Shown one piece after another: positions 10,279-18,811 of a DNA stretch of 64,000 bases. Position numbers and translations under genes: made by a program. Source of the stretch: an uncultured Bacteroidia bacterium (GTDB lineage: Bacteria; Bacteroidota; Bacteroidia; Bacteroidales; UBA932); assembly GCA_902768985.1 (NCBI GenBank), contig CACXNA010000016.1, positions 62,001-126,000 on the forward strand. Direction: 5' to 3'. Within the stretch, counting starts at the first letter, position 1, and the number at the start of each line of letters is the position of its first letter. The notes below the pieces were generated by a model. That model was not told where the DNA came from and did no database searches. It saw only the letters and a list, made by a program, of their open reading frames with translations.

Positions 10279-11646
10279 CTATTTCTTGATGTTCGGCAGT
10301 TCGAGGCCGTAGCCCTTCTTGCTGTCTTCCTTCTTCAGCAGGAGGCTGAAGATGAAGGCCAGTACGCCGAAGCTGGAGAAGACGATCATCGGCACGAAGT
10401 AGCCGCCGGTCGAGTTCCGCAGGGAGCCGATCAGCATCGGGACGAGGCAGAGGCCGATGTTCTGCACCCAGAAGATGAGGCAGTAGGCGGAGCCCAGGAT
10501 CTTCTCGTCGATGATCTTCGGCACGGACGGCCACAAGGCCGCGGGTACGAGCGAGAAGCTCACGCCCAGGATCACGATCAGCGACACGGCCAGCCATTTA
10601 TAAGGGAACAGCGGCAGCACGAACGCGAAGCTCAGGTGGCAGGCGATCATGATGACCGCACCCGCCATCAGCATCGTGGCGCCCTTGCCCTTGCGGTCTA
10701 GGAAGAAACCCAGGAACGGGGTCAGGCACATGGCCAGGATGGGGAAGACGCTGAACAGGCGGGAAGCCGTGGCGGCGTCGATCTGCAGGGTCTCTTCGAG
10801 GAAGTTCGGCGCGTAGCGCTGGAACGGGAAGATGGCGCTGTAGTACAGCACGCACAGCAGGGCCACGATCCAGAACATCTTGCTCTTGAAGATGGCGCCG
10901 AGGTCGCTCACGTGGAATTCGTCCTCCGGGGACTTCTCGTCCGTGGCGAGGCCGGCGGCCACCAGCTGCTTGTCAAACTTGCTGTCCATGACGGCGAAAA
11001 TGATGAAGTTGATCAGGCCGATGCAGAGCAGCGCACCGCAGAAGCCCATCGGAGCCATGACGGATCCGTCAAATTTCGCGGAGATCAGCGGGGAGATCCA
11101 CATCACGGCGAAAACGCCCAGGCGGGCGATGGCCATTTCAATGCCCATGGCCATGGCCATCTCCTTGCCCTTGAACCACTTGGCGAGGATCTTGGAGACG
11201 TTGGTGCCTTCCATCTCGCAGCCGCAGCCGAAGATCATGAAGCCCAGCGAGGCCATCTTGGCGCTGGCGGGCATCTCGACCCACCAGGAGCCGAGCCATT
11301 GGGCGAAGCCCGTGGTCTGGAACCAGTCGCTCACGCCGACGAACTTGATCGCGGCGCCGAAGACCATCAGGCCGGCGGACAGGATGCCGGAGAAGCGCAC
11401 CCCGAGCTTGTCGAGGAGGATGCCGGCGAGGATCAGGAAGCCGCAGACGTTGAGGATGTATTCGGAGGCGGCGTAGGTGCCGAACACGCCGCTATCCCAG
11501 CCGAGCTTGCCCTCGACGAGGGACTTGAGCGGGGACATCACGTCCACGAACATATAGGCGAAGAACATCATCAGGGCGACGAGGACCAGCACGGACCAGC
11601 GCGCCACCCAGTTGTCGTTCATCAGTTTCTGAATCTTTTCAGTCAT
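10279..11646 (-). CDS. MFS transporter
   Basis: Inner-membrane transporter of the major facilitator superfamily. 455 residues with about 12 predicted hydrophobic segments, starting at WSVLVLVALMMFFAYMFVDV. GILLDKLGVRFSG after TM2 fits the MFS loop 2-3 motif, and FLDRKGKGATMLMAG is the equivalent in the second half. The substrate cannot be read from sequence. It lies between ssb (16-bp gap) and dxs (12-bp gap), suggesting one transcript, although no functional link to either is obvious. Confidence 0.88.
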   Translation of the reverse strand: MTEKIQKLMNDNWVARWSVLVLVALMMFFAYMFVDVMSPLKSLVEGKLGWDSGVFGTYAASEYILNVCGFLILAGILLDKLGVRFSGILSAGLMVFGAAIKFVGVSDWFQTTGFAQWLGSWWVEMPASAKMASLGFMIFGCGCEMEGTNVSKILAKWFKGKEMAMAMGIEMAIARLGVFAVMWISPLISAKFDGSVMAPMGFCGALLCIGLINFIIFAVMDSKFDKQLVAAGLATDEKSPEDEFHVSDLGAIFKSKMFWIVALLCVLYYSAIFPFQRYAPNFLEETLQIDAATASRLFSVFPILAMCLTPFLGFFLDRKGKGATMLMAGAVIMIACHLSFAFVLPLFPYKWLAVSLIVILGVSFSLVPAALWPSVPKIIDEKILGSAYCLIFWVQNIGLCLVPMLIGSLRNSTGGYFVPMIVFSSFGVLAFIFSLLLKKEDSKKGYGLELPNIKK

Positions 11647-11662
11647 AATGCTGTGGATTTAA

Positions 11663-12223
11663 CTAGAACGGGAGATCGTCTTTGTCGACGTCGGGAGCGG
11701 CCGGGGCGACGGGTGCGGCCTGCGGCGCGGGCTGCTGGTAGGCCGGCTGCTGATAAGTGGGCTGCTGCGGCTGGGCCGGAGCGGGACGCTGGTAGCCACC
11801 CTGCTGGGGATAGCCGCCACCCTGCTGGGGATAGCCGCCGCCCTGCTGGTCGGCCGGATAGCCGGCGCCGTCGCCTTCGCGGCGGCCGAGGAGCTGCAGC
11901 GTGTCGACGTTGATTTCCGTGGTGTATTTCTCGGCGCCCTGGGCGTCCGTGTATTTGCGGGTGCGCAGCTTGCCTTCGATGTAAAGCTGCGTGCCCTTGC
12001 GGACGAAGCGCTCGCACACGTCGGCGGGCTGGCCCCACGCGACGATGTTGTGCCATTCCGTATTCTCGCGCGTCTCGCCGTTGCGGTCGCGGTAGCGCTC
12101 CGAGGTGGCGAGGGTGAACGTTGCGACTTTCCGGCCCTGGTTGCCGGCGTTGTTTCCTTCGAGGTAACGTACATTGGGGTCTCTTCCAACGTTACCGATC
12201 AGCATGACTTTGTTCAGTGACAT
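11663..12223 (-). CDS. ssb: Single-stranded DNA-binding protein
   Basis: Tetrameric OB-fold protein that coats ssDNA in replication, recombination and repair. 186 residues: OB fold at 1-110 (MSLNKVMLIGNVGRDPNVRY, TEWHNIVAWGQPADVCERFV, LYIEGKLRTRKYTD), then a Gly/Gln/Pro-rich linker containing near-perfect repeats of GGYPQQG (11806-11853), and the acidic tip VDKDDLPF that recruits partner proteins. The linker repeats are 21-bp tandem copies and could vary in number between strains. The start is divergent from aroK. Confidence 0.98.
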   Translation of the reverse strand: MSLNKVMLIGNVGRDPNVRYLEGNNAGNQGRKVATFTLATSERYRDRNGETRENTEWHNIVAWGQPADVCERFVRKGTQLYIEGKLRTRKYTDAQGAEKYTTEINVDTLQLLGRREGDGAGYPADQQGGGYPQQGGGYPQQGGYQRPAPAQPQQPTYQQPAYQQPAPQAAPVAPAAPDVDKDDLPF

Positions 12224-12274
12224 ATTACATAAAATTTAGTTTGACAAGATAGGGATTTTTTGCCGAATTGCGTG

Positions 12275-12282
12275 TATCTTTG
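12275..12282 (+). promoter_or_regulatory. -7 element before aroK
   Basis: TATCTTTG matches the Bacteroidota -7 box and lies 22 nt before the aroK ATG, predicting a leader of about 15-18 nt. No good -33 box is seen at the usual spacing. Confidence 0.5.
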
Positions 12283-12304
12283 CCCGGTAATCTTTCGGAA
12301 AAAG

Positions 12305-12799
12305 ATGACGATTTCCCTCACCGGATTCATGGGCTGCGGCAAGAGCAGCACGGGCCGGGCGCTCGCGGAGCGTCTCGGGGCGCGTTTCATGGACCTGGAC
12401 GCCGAAATCGTCGCGCGCGACGGGCGGACCATTCCGGAAATCTTCCGGGAGGGGGGCGAAGCGGCCTTCCGCGCCGTCGAACTGGAGACGCTGCGCGCCG
12501 TGCTCGATGAGGTGGCCCAGGCGCCGGGCGACGTGGTGCTGGCGCTGGGCGGCGGCACGCTGACCGTCCCCGCTGCGCGGGAAATCATCCTGGCTGAAAC
12601 GGAATGCGTCTTCCTGCGGACGCGCTTTGAAACCATCCGGGCGCGGCTCGGCGCCGCCGACGCCTCGCGGCCGCTCTTCGCCGACGCGGAGGCGCTCTTC
12701 GCCGCCCGCGCGCCCATCTACGCGCAGGCGCCCCATGCCGTCGACACCGACGGCCTCACGCCCGACGCCGTCGCCGACGCCATTCTCGCGCTGCTATAG
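12305..12799 (+). CDS. aroK: Shikimate kinase
   Basis: Phosphorylates shikimate to shikimate-3-phosphate in the aromatic pathway. 164 residues from the ATG at 12305. The Walker A is GFMGCGKSS at residues 6-14; shikimate-binding residues follow in FMDLDAEI, and ALGGGTL is the Walker B region. An upstream in-frame ATG (12260) lies before the -7 box and is not used. aroE, another gene of the pathway, lies 1.2 kb away in a different operon. The stop overlaps the end of the convergent higA by 6 bp. Confidence 0.96.
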   Translation: MTISLTGFMGCGKSSTGRALAERLGARFMDLDAEIVARDGRTIPEIFREGGEAAFRAVELETLRAVLDEVAQAPGDVVLALGGGTLTVPAAREIILAETECVFLRTRFETIRARLGAADASRPLFADAEALFAARAPIYAQAPHAVDTDGLTPDAVADAILALL

Positions 12800-13153
12800 C
12801 CCCAGCATTGCGGCAGGGGCGATGCCGAGGGCGAGGCAGAGACGACTCGCGATGCGCAAGGTGGGCTCTGCCCGACCAGAGACATAATCATTCACACGTG
12901 AAGGGCTGACCCCGATTTTGGAGGCCAGCTCTTTTTGTGTCAACTGCTTCTCGATCAACGACGCCTGGATCAATTCGGCCGGCGTCGGCTTCTCGATGGG
13001 AAAGTGTTCCTTCTCGTATTCGATGACGATATCGGAGTAGATGGAGAGCTCCACCGCCTTCTCCTCGTTAGGATCCTCCCCATTGACGACAGGCAGCAGG
13101 TCCTCAATGCGCTCCAGCGCATACTGATACTGCATTTCGGTAATCCTTCCCAT
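12794..13153 (-). CDS. higA: HigA-type antitoxin, XRE-family HTH
   Basis: Antitoxin and probable autorepressor of the neighbouring HigB. 119 residues. The C-terminal half is a HTH_XRE domain (LTQKELASKIGVSPSRVNDY, then VSGRAEPTLRIASRLCLALG); the N-terminal half is an acidic helical region typical of HigA proteins paired with HigB. It follows higB by 3 bp, the usual toxin-first order of this family. The ATG at 13153 is used; a second in-frame Met, MQYQYALERI, lies six codons downstream. Confidence 0.9.
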   Translation of the reverse strand: MGRITEMQYQYALERIEDLLPVVNGEDPNEEKAVELSIYSDIVIEYEKEHFPIEKPTPAELIQASLIEKQLTQKELASKIGVSPSRVNDYVSGRAEPTLRIASRLCLALGIAPAAMLGL

Positions 13154-13156
13154 GGC

Positions 13157-13456
13157 TTATATGGTTGATGCGTCTATCTTATCGTATTCTTTATGCGTCC
13201 CGACAAAACGGATGAAAAGGTATCCCATCATGAATTTTGCCACGACCACCAGCCGGTACTTGTTCCCGCCAATATTGAAAACATAGTGCTGGTTGCCGAC
13301 GTAGTCCGCTGTCGCGAAATCCTTCCGGATATCTGTCAGCCCTGTCCATTGGGCCTCTTCTGCGATGGAATACCATCGCTCCAGGGGCGCCTTGGCGTCC
13401 TCCCGTCCGGGCTGGCTGTAGAAGTCCTTCAACTTCCTGTGCGACACGATTCTCAT
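13157..13456 (-). CDS. higB: HigB-type mRNA interferase toxin
   Basis: RelE-fold ribosome-dependent endoribonuclease that cleaves mRNA when HigA is degraded (family knowledge). 99 residues. The diagnostic block is NQHYVFNIGGNKYRLVVVAK followed by the C-terminal GTHKEYDKID, matching the HigB family closely. Toxin first, antitoxin second, under the promoter at 13476-13506. No sign of inactivation is seen. Confidence 0.9.
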   Translation of the reverse strand: MRIVSHRKLKDFYSQPGREDAKAPLERWYSIAEEAQWTGLTDIRKDFATADYVGNQHYVFNIGGNKYRLVVVAKFMMGYLFIRFVGTHKEYDKIDASTI

Positions 13457-13463
13457 TTCTCCG

Positions 13464-13506
13464 TCTTTGTCATCGCAAAGATAGAGAATCTTTTGAAATC
13501 CGCAAT
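13464..13506 (-). promoter_or_regulatory. higBA promoter with overlapping palindrome
   Basis: On the minus strand TTG (13505-13503), 19 nt, then TATCTTTG (13483-13476). An inverted repeat TCTTTG-N6-CAAAGA (13464-13469 and 13476-13481) covers the -7 box and the start region, as expected for a HigA operator. Its use as an operator is inferred. Confidence 0.7.
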
Positions 13507-13530
13507 TATCAACCGGAAAAATTCGATGTT

Positions 13531-13989
13531 TTAGAATTCGAAAAGATACAGTCCCGTCTCCTCGTCGAACCTGCGGCCGACTTCGGTGTCGCCGAATTTA
13601 TCGACGAGCAGCTCGCAGGCGCCGTTGACGCGGGCGCTGAGGAGGTGGCCGCCGACGCAGCTGTAGTCGGCGCGGCTGCAGGTCGCGTGGACGTGCAGGT
13701 AGACCTCCTTGTCCTTGTGAGAGATGTTGCCGGTGATGTTGGTGATCTCCATCTGCTCGGCGAAAGTCTTGTCCACGTACTGTTTCGTGGCGGGGTCGTA
13801 CAGGCGGAAAGTCGCCTCGCTGATGGCGCCGATGCCCGTCACCTGGCCGGTGATGATGCGGGCGTGCTTGCAGAAGGCGGTAAGGGCCTCCATCAACTCC
13901 ACATGATTGTCCAGGCTGACGATATAGCGCTTGTTGCCGTCCTCGAAGAGGTTGGAGCTGATGCGCTTGACTTTCTTGTACTTATACAT
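13531..13989 (-). CDS. PPC/DUF296 domain protein
   Basis: Single-domain protein of the PPC (plants and prokaryotes conserved, DUF296) family, which forms trimers; in plants the domain accompanies AT-hooks, while bacterial roles are poorly known. 152 residues covering the whole domain: YIVSLDNHVELMEALTAFCK, ITGQVTGIGAISEATFRLY, HVHATCSRADYSCVGGHLLS. The conserved His/Cys positions around HVH and GGH could bind a metal. It is the last gene of lysS-trmH-aroE-PPC, 8 bp after aroE. Confidence 0.85.
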   Translation of the reverse strand: MYKYKKVKRISSNLFEDGNKRYIVSLDNHVELMEALTAFCKHARIITGQVTGIGAISEATFRLYDPATKQYVDKTFAEQMEITNITGNISHKDKEVYLHVHATCSRADYSCVGGHLLSARVNGACELLVDKFGDTEVGRRFDEETGLYLFEF

Positions 13990-13997
13990 AGTGACAC

Positions 13998-14666
13998 CTA
14001 TTTCGCTTCGGAGAAAACCTTCGCCATCGCGGCGGCGTCCGGCTGCTCGCCCGTCATCAGGGCGTAGCCGGTGACGGCCTGGGCGAGAAGCCAGGCGGAG
14101 CCGGGGATGTAGCCCGGACGGCCCGCGAGGCAGGGATCTTTATAATTCGCTTCCAGCAGATGGGCGCAGTCGAGGCGGTCGATGCCTTCGACGGCGCGCG
14201 GAAGCGTGTAGATGATGATGTCCGCGGACACGCCGCCGGCCACTTCCGCGTGGCGGTAGAGGCGGGTGTCCAGGCCGAGGTCCTCGGCGGCGGCGAGGGC
14301 GGCCTTGCCGGCGCCGCCGAAGCCGATCACGGCCGCGGTACGGCAGCCGAGCGGCTCGAGCAGCGATTTCACGCCGCGATAATCGGAATTATACGCCTTC
14401 GTCCCCTCCGGCGTCTTGACGACCAGGTTCGTGGCGCCGACGCGCTCGCTTTCGGGGCTGCGCCAGTCCACGCGGGCGTAAGCGTCGCCCTTGAAGGGGG
14501 CCGTGATGTTGATGGCCTTGTAGTCCGCGAGGAAGCGGGCCCAGGCCACATCGAAGTCGGGCGTCTCGATGAGGTCGTAGCGGTATTTCCCGCCGTAGGC
14601 GGCGGTGAACAGCGCGGGGCTGGAGGAATGGGCGATGGGATGCCCGATGAGGCCGAATTTATCCAT
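13998..14666 (-). CDS. aroE: Shikimate dehydrogenase
   Basis: NADP-dependent reduction of 3-dehydroshikimate to shikimate. 222 residues from the ATG at 14666, somewhat shorter than the 270-residue E. coli protein, as is usual in Bacteroidota. Substrate pocket: GLIGHPIAHSSSPALF and INITAPFKGDAY; cofactor domain: VIGFGGAGKAALAAAEDLG; SDYRGVKSLL near residue 100. The start is set by its ATGGATAA overlap with the stop of the upstream methyltransferase gene (14661-14659), implying translational coupling; the longer in-frame start at 14690 would overlap more. Confidence 0.95.
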   Translation of the reverse strand: MDKFGLIGHPIAHSSSPALFTAAYGGKYRYDLIETPDFDVAWARFLADYKAINITAPFKGDAYARVDWRSPESERVGATNLVVKTPEGTKAYNSDYRGVKSLLEPLGCRTAAVIGFGGAGKAALAAAEDLGLDTRLYRHAEVAGGVSADIIIYTLPRAVEGIDRLDCAHLLEANYKDPCLAGRPGYIPGSAWLLAQAVTGYALMTGEQPDAAAMAKVFSEAK

Positions 14667-15474
14667 TCTGTCGCTGCCGGACGGCTTCAAAGAGGAGGAT
14701 GGCGGCCGAGACGGACACGTTCAGCGAGTCCAGGCGGCCGAGCATCGGGATACGGATATGGGCGTCGGCGGCTTCGCGCCAGACGGGCGTGAGGCCGGTG
14801 GCCTCCGTGCCCATCACGATGGCAGTGCCGCCGGTCATGTCGCAGTCGTAATAGAGGGAAGAATCCTGCAGCTGGGCCGTCAGGATGCGGATGCCGCGGG
14901 CCTTCAGGAAGGCGATGGCCTCAGCCGAACTGCAGGCCACGCACGGCACCGTGAACACGGCGCCGATCGAGGCACGGATCAGGTTCGGGTTCCAGAGGTC
15001 GGTCAGCGGGTCGCAGATCAGCACGGCGTCCGCGCCGGCCGCGTCCGCGCTGCGCAGCACCGCCCCCAGATTCCCCGGCTTCTCCACCCGCTCCAGCACC
15101 ACAATCAACGGATTGTCAGGCAATACAATATCCTCCAGCTTCCGCTCGGATGTTTTTACTTCTGCAATAACGCCTTCCGTCCCTTCCCGATAGGAGATCT
15201 TTGCATAAACCTCTTCGCTCACTTCAAACACTTTCGTCTGCTCCGTAGCGGAAGCGGCAGCAGCTTTGCAGGACGTCTGGCGAGGCTGGCTGCCGTGGAG
15301 CGAAGGACAGACGAAGATAGTATCTATGGTGAATCCAGCGTCAATGCAATGCTGAAGCTCACGCTGACCTTCGACGACAAAAAGACCGGCCTCGCGCCGC
15401 GCAGACGATTTCTGCTGCAACGCGAGGAGCCGTTTGATCTTCGGATTCGAAGGCGATGTGATGAGCTCCGGCAT
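14659..15474 (-). CDS. TrmH/SpoU-family RNA 2'-O-methyltransferase
   Basis: SAM-dependent ribose methyltransferase of the SPOUT class. 271 residues: N-terminal substrate-binding domain (ITSPSNPKIKRLLALQQKSS), then the catalytic knot with motif 1 (VEKPGNLGAVLRSADAAG), motif 2 (IVMGTEATGLTP) and motif 3 (IPMLGRLDSLNVSVSAAILL). The target nucleotide, rRNA or tRNA, cannot be decided. It lies 13 bp after lysS and overlaps aroE. Confidence 0.93.
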   Translation of the reverse strand: MPELITSPSNPKIKRLLALQQKSSARREAGLFVVEGQRELQHCIDAGFTIDTIFVCPSLHGSQPRQTSCKAAAASATEQTKVFEVSEEVYAKISYREGTEGVIAEVKTSERKLEDIVLPDNPLIVVLERVEKPGNLGAVLRSADAAGADAVLICDPLTDLWNPNLIRASIGAVFTVPCVACSSAEAIAFLKARGIRILTAQLQDSSLYYDCDMTGGTAIVMGTEATGLTPVWREAADAHIRIPMLGRLDSLNVSVSAAILLFEAVRQRQNG

Positions 15475-15487
15475 GGCGGGGTCGGGA

Positions 15488-17032
15488 TTACTCGTCGGCC
15501 TGCTGCTCCTTGTTCTCTTTCTTCAGGACCTTCTCCGGCCGCATCTGCGGGAAGAAGAGGACGTCCTGGATGGTGGTCTGGCCCGTCATGAACATCGTCA
15601 GACGGTCAATACCCATACCCAGGCCGGAAGTCGGCGGCATGCCGTACTCGAGCGCGCGGACGAAGTCCATGTCAATGTACATGGCCTCGTCGTCGCCCTT
15701 GCTCTTGAGCGCGGCCTGCTCCTCGAAGCGCTCCAGCTGGTCGATCGGATCGTTCAGCTCGGAATAGGCGTTCGCCAGCTCCTTGCCGCACACGAAGAGC
15801 TCGAAACGCTCGGTGAGCGTCGGATCGGTGCGGTGGCGCTTGGTCAGCGGAGACATCTCCACGGGATAATCGATGATGAAGGTCGGCTGGATCAGTTTGT
15901 CCTCGCAATAGGTGCCGAAGATGGCGTCGATCAGCTTGCCTTTGCCCATGGAAGGCTCAATCTCGACATTCAGTTTCTTGCAGGTGGCGCGCAGCTCGTC
16001 CTCGTCCATGCCCTTCACATCCACGCCGGCGTACTCCTTGATGGCGTCGAGGATCGGGAGACGGCGGTAGGTGCCGCCGAAATCGACCTCGTTCTCGCCG
16101 ATCTTCACCTTCGTGGTGCCGTTCACCGCGAGGGAGATCTTCGCCAGCATGGTCTCGACGAACTTCATCATCCAGTTGTAGTCCTTGTAGGCCACGTAGA
16201 TCTCCATGCAGGTGAACTCCGGATTGTGCGTCTTGTCCATGCCCTCGTTGCGGAAGTCCTTCGCGAACTCATACACGCCGGCGTAGCCGCCCACGATCAG
16301 GCGCTTGAGGTAGAGCTCGTTGGCGATACGCAGGTAGAGCGGAATATCGAGGGCGTTGTGGTGCGTGATGAAGGGACGCGCGGTGGCACCGCCCGGGATG
16401 CCCTGCAGGATGGGGGTCTCCACCTCCAGGCAGCCGGCGGCGTTGAAATATTCGCGCATCGTCGCGATGATCTTGGCGCGCTTGAAGAACACGTCCTTGA
16501 CCTGCGGATTGACGATCAGATCCACGTAGCGCTGGCGGTAGCGGAGCTCGGGATCCGTGAAGGCGTCGAACACCTGGCCGTCCTGCTCCTTGACGATCGG
16601 CAGCACGCGCAGCGACTTGCTCAGCAGCGTGAGCTCCTTGGCGTGCACGCTCAGCTGGCCGGTCTGGGTGATGAAGGCGAAGCCCTTGATGCCCACGATG
16701 TCGCCGATGTCCATGAGTTTCTTCCAGACGGTATTGTACATCGTCTTGTCCTCGCCGGGGCAGATCTCGTCACGCTTGACGTAGATCTGGATGCGGCCGG
16801 TCTCGTCCTGGAGCTCGCCGAAGGAGGCGGCACCCATGATACGGCGGCTCATCAGGCGGCCGGCGATGCAAATGTCCTGCAGGTTGCCCTTCTCCGGGTC
16901 AAACTCTGCCAGGATCTGCGCCGCGGTGGCGTTGACGGGATACTCGGCCGCAGGGTACGGCTCGATCCCTAACTCTCTCAGTTTCGCCAGCGATTCGCGG
17001 CGGATCAATTCTTGTTCGCTATATTCTGCCAT
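15488..17032 (-). CDS. lysS: Lysyl-tRNA synthetase (class II)
   Basis: Charges tRNA-Lys. 514 residues: N-terminal OB-fold anticodon-binding domain ([20 protein letters not shown]), then the class II catalytic core with motif 1 in the [20 protein letters not shown] region, motif 2 [20 protein letters not shown], and motif 3 [15 protein letters not shown]. Length close to the E. coli enzyme; the roughly 60-residue C-terminal extension seen in some Bacteroides proteins is absent. First gene of lysS-trmH-aroE-PPC, behind a TATTTTTG box only 7 nt before the ATG. Confidence 0.98.
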   Translation of the reverse strand: MAEYSEQELIRRESLAKLRELGIEPYPAAEYPVNATAAQILAEFDPEKGNLQDICIAGRLMSRRIMGAASFGELQDETGRIQIYVKRDEICPGEDKTMYNTVWKKLMDIGDIVGIKGFAFITQTGQLSVHAKELTLLSKSLRVLPIVKEQDGQVFDAFTDPELRYRQRYVDLIVNPQVKDVFFKRAKIIATMREYFNAAGCLEVETPILQGIPGGATARPFITHHNALDIPLYLRIANELYLKRLIVGGYAGVYEFAKDFRNEGMDKTHNPEFTCMEIYVAYKDYNWMMKFVETMLAKISLAVNGTTKVKIGENEVDFGGTYRRLPILDAIKEYAGVDVKGMDEDELRATCKKLNVEIEPSMGKGKLIDAIFGTYCEDKLIQPTFIIDYPVEMSPLTKRHRTDPTLTERFELFVCGKELANAYSELNDPIDQLERFEEQAALKSKGDDEAMYIDMDFVRALEYGMPPTSGLGMGIDRLTMFMTGQTTIQDVLFFPQMRPEKVLKKENKEQQADE

Positions 17033-17039
17033 AATGGCG

Positions 17040-17047
17040 CAAAAATA
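17040..17047 (-). promoter_or_regulatory. -7 element of lysS
   Basis: TATTTTTG on the minus strand, ending 7 nt before the lysS ATG (17032). The expected transcription start is at or next to the start codon, so lysS mRNA is probably leaderless or nearly so. Confidence 0.6.
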
Positions 17048-17060
17048 CGAAATTATTTGT

Positions 17061-17068
17061 TATCTTTG
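17061..17068 (+). promoter_or_regulatory. -7 element of recJ
   Basis: TATCTTTG ends 6 nt before the recJ ATG (17075), again predicting a leaderless or near-leaderless mRNA. It sits back to back with the lysS -7 box within a 42-bp divergent intergenic region. Confidence 0.6.
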
Positions 17069-17074
17069 TATGAT

Positions 17075-18808
17075 ATGGCGAAAGAATGCAAGTGGATACT
17101 CAAAGAACCGGCCGACCCCGCGAAGGTCGAACGGCTCGCGACGGAGGTCGGCATCGACAAGGTGCTGGCCGAACTCCTCGTCAAACGGGGCGTCGAAACC
17201 TTTGAGCAGGCCCGCTCCTTCTTCCGCCCCTCCCTGGACGCCCTCCACGATCCCTTCCTGATGAAGGACATGGACAAGGCGGTGGAGCGGCTGCACCGCG
17301 CCATCAAGGGCGGCGAGAAAATCCTGGTCTACGGCGACTATGACGTGGACGGCACGACGGCCGTCGCGCTCGTCTATTCCTTCATCCAGCGCTTCACCGA
17401 CCAGGTGGACTTCTACATCCCCGACCGCTATGACGAGGGCTACGGCGTGTCCTACAAGGGCATCGACTGGGCCGCCGACGGCGGCTTCAAGCTGATCATC
17501 ACGCTGGACTGCGGCATCAAGGCCATCGACAAGGTGGAGTACGCCCGCAGCAAGGGCGTGGAGGTGATCATCTGCGACCACCACCTGCCGGAGGATTCCC
17601 TGCCGAAGGCCGTGGCCGTGCTCGACCCCAAGCGGGAGGATTGCGAGTATCCCTTCGACGACCTGTCCGGCTGCGGCGTCGGCTTCAAGCTCGTGCAGGC
17701 CTATTCGCAGCAGTTCGGCGTGCCGTTCGAGACGCTGATCCCGCTGCTCGACCTGCTCGTGGTCAGCATCTCCTCCGACCTCGTGACGATGGTCGGAGAG
17801 AACCGCATCCTCGCGCACTTCGGCCTCAAGCAGCTCAACGAGAACCCCTGCAAGGGCCTCGCTGCCATGATCACGCTCTCCAACCTGGAGCCGGGGCATA
17901 TTTCCATCGACGACATCGTCTTCAAGATCGGCCCGCGCATCAACGCCGCGGGGCGCATGGAGTCCGGCCGCCTGGCCGTGGAGCTCCTCAAGGCCACCGA
18001 CGCGATGACGGCGATGCGCATCGGCGAGAAGATCAACGAGAACAACAACGAACGCAAGAATATCGACCGGGAGATCACCCAGGAGGCCCTGGAGATGGTC
18101 CAGTCCGGCGTCTGCCTCGCCCACGAGAACGCCACGATCGTCTACAATCCCAAGTGGAGCAAGGGTGTCGTGGGCATCGTCGCCTCCCGCCTCGTGGAGG
18201 CCTACTACAAGCCTACGGTCGTGCTGACCAAGTCGAACGGCTTCGTGACGGGCTCCGCCCGCAGCATCGCCGGCTTCGACCTCTACGAAGCCATCGAGAA
18301 CTGCGCCGACCTGCTGGAGAACTTCGGCGGCCACGTCTACGCCGCCGGCCTCACGCTCAAGGAGGAGAACCTCGAAGAGTTCGCCCGCCGCATGGATACG
18401 TTCATCTCCGGCAAGATCACGTCCGAAATGCTGATCCCGGTGGTGGAGATCGACGCGAAGCTGGACTTCGCGCAGATCACGCCCAAATTCTCCCGCATCC
18501 TCAAGCAGTTCCAGCCCTTCGGGCCCGGCAACAACAATCCGATCTTCATGACGGAGAATGTGTACGACGCCGGCTCGGGCCGCAAGGTCGGCGGGGGCGG
18601 CGTGCACCTCAAGCTGGACCTCATCCAGGAGTCCCAGCCCTACCACCAGATTCCCTCGATCGCCTTCAACATGGCGGACTACTACGACTACATCCGCGAG
18701 GGCAACCCGATCGACGTCTGCTACGCCATCGTGGAGAACTACTACCGCGGCTCCGCATCCATCCAGCTCCGCATCCGCGACATCCGCGAGCGGGAGGATA
18801 TCCTCTAG
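17075..18808 (+). CDS. recJ: Single-stranded-DNA-specific exonuclease RecJ
   Basis: 5'-3' ssDNA exonuclease of the DHH phosphoesterase superfamily, used in RecF recombination and mismatch and base excision repair. 577 residues from the ATG at 17075 (MAKECKWILKEP). DHH motifs: VYGDYDVDGTTAVAL (motif I), LIITLDCGIKA, VIICDHHLPEDSLP (DHH); the DHHA1 domain includes GHVYAAGLTL and the C-terminal OB fold follows. All metal-binding Asp/His positions appear intact. The next gene starts 3 bp downstream. Confidence 0.96.
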   Translation: MAKECKWILKEPADPAKVERLATEVGIDKVLAELLVKRGVETFEQARSFFRPSLDALHDPFLMKDMDKAVERLHRAIKGGEKILVYGDYDVDGTTAVALVYSFIQRFTDQVDFYIPDRYDEGYGVSYKGIDWAADGGFKLIITLDCGIKAIDKVEYARSKGVEVIICDHHLPEDSLPKAVAVLDPKREDCEYPFDDLSGCGVGFKLVQAYSQQFGVPFETLIPLLDLLVVSISSDLVTMVGENRILAHFGLKQLNENPCKGLAAMITLSNLEPGHISIDDIVFKIGPRINAAGRMESGRLAVELLKATDAMTAMRIGEKINENNNERKNIDREITQEALEMVQSGVCLAHENATIVYNPKWSKGVVGIVASRLVEAYYKPTVVLTKSNGFVTGSARSIAGFDLYEAIENCADLLENFGGHVYAAGLTLKEENLEEFARRMDTFISGKITSEMLIPVVEIDAKLDFAQITPKFSRILKQFQPFGPGNNNPIFMTENVYDAGSGRKVGGGGVHLKLDLIQESQPYHQIPSIAFNMADYYDYIREGNPIDVCYAIVENYYRGSASIQLRIRDIREREDIL

Positions 18809-18811
18809 CCC

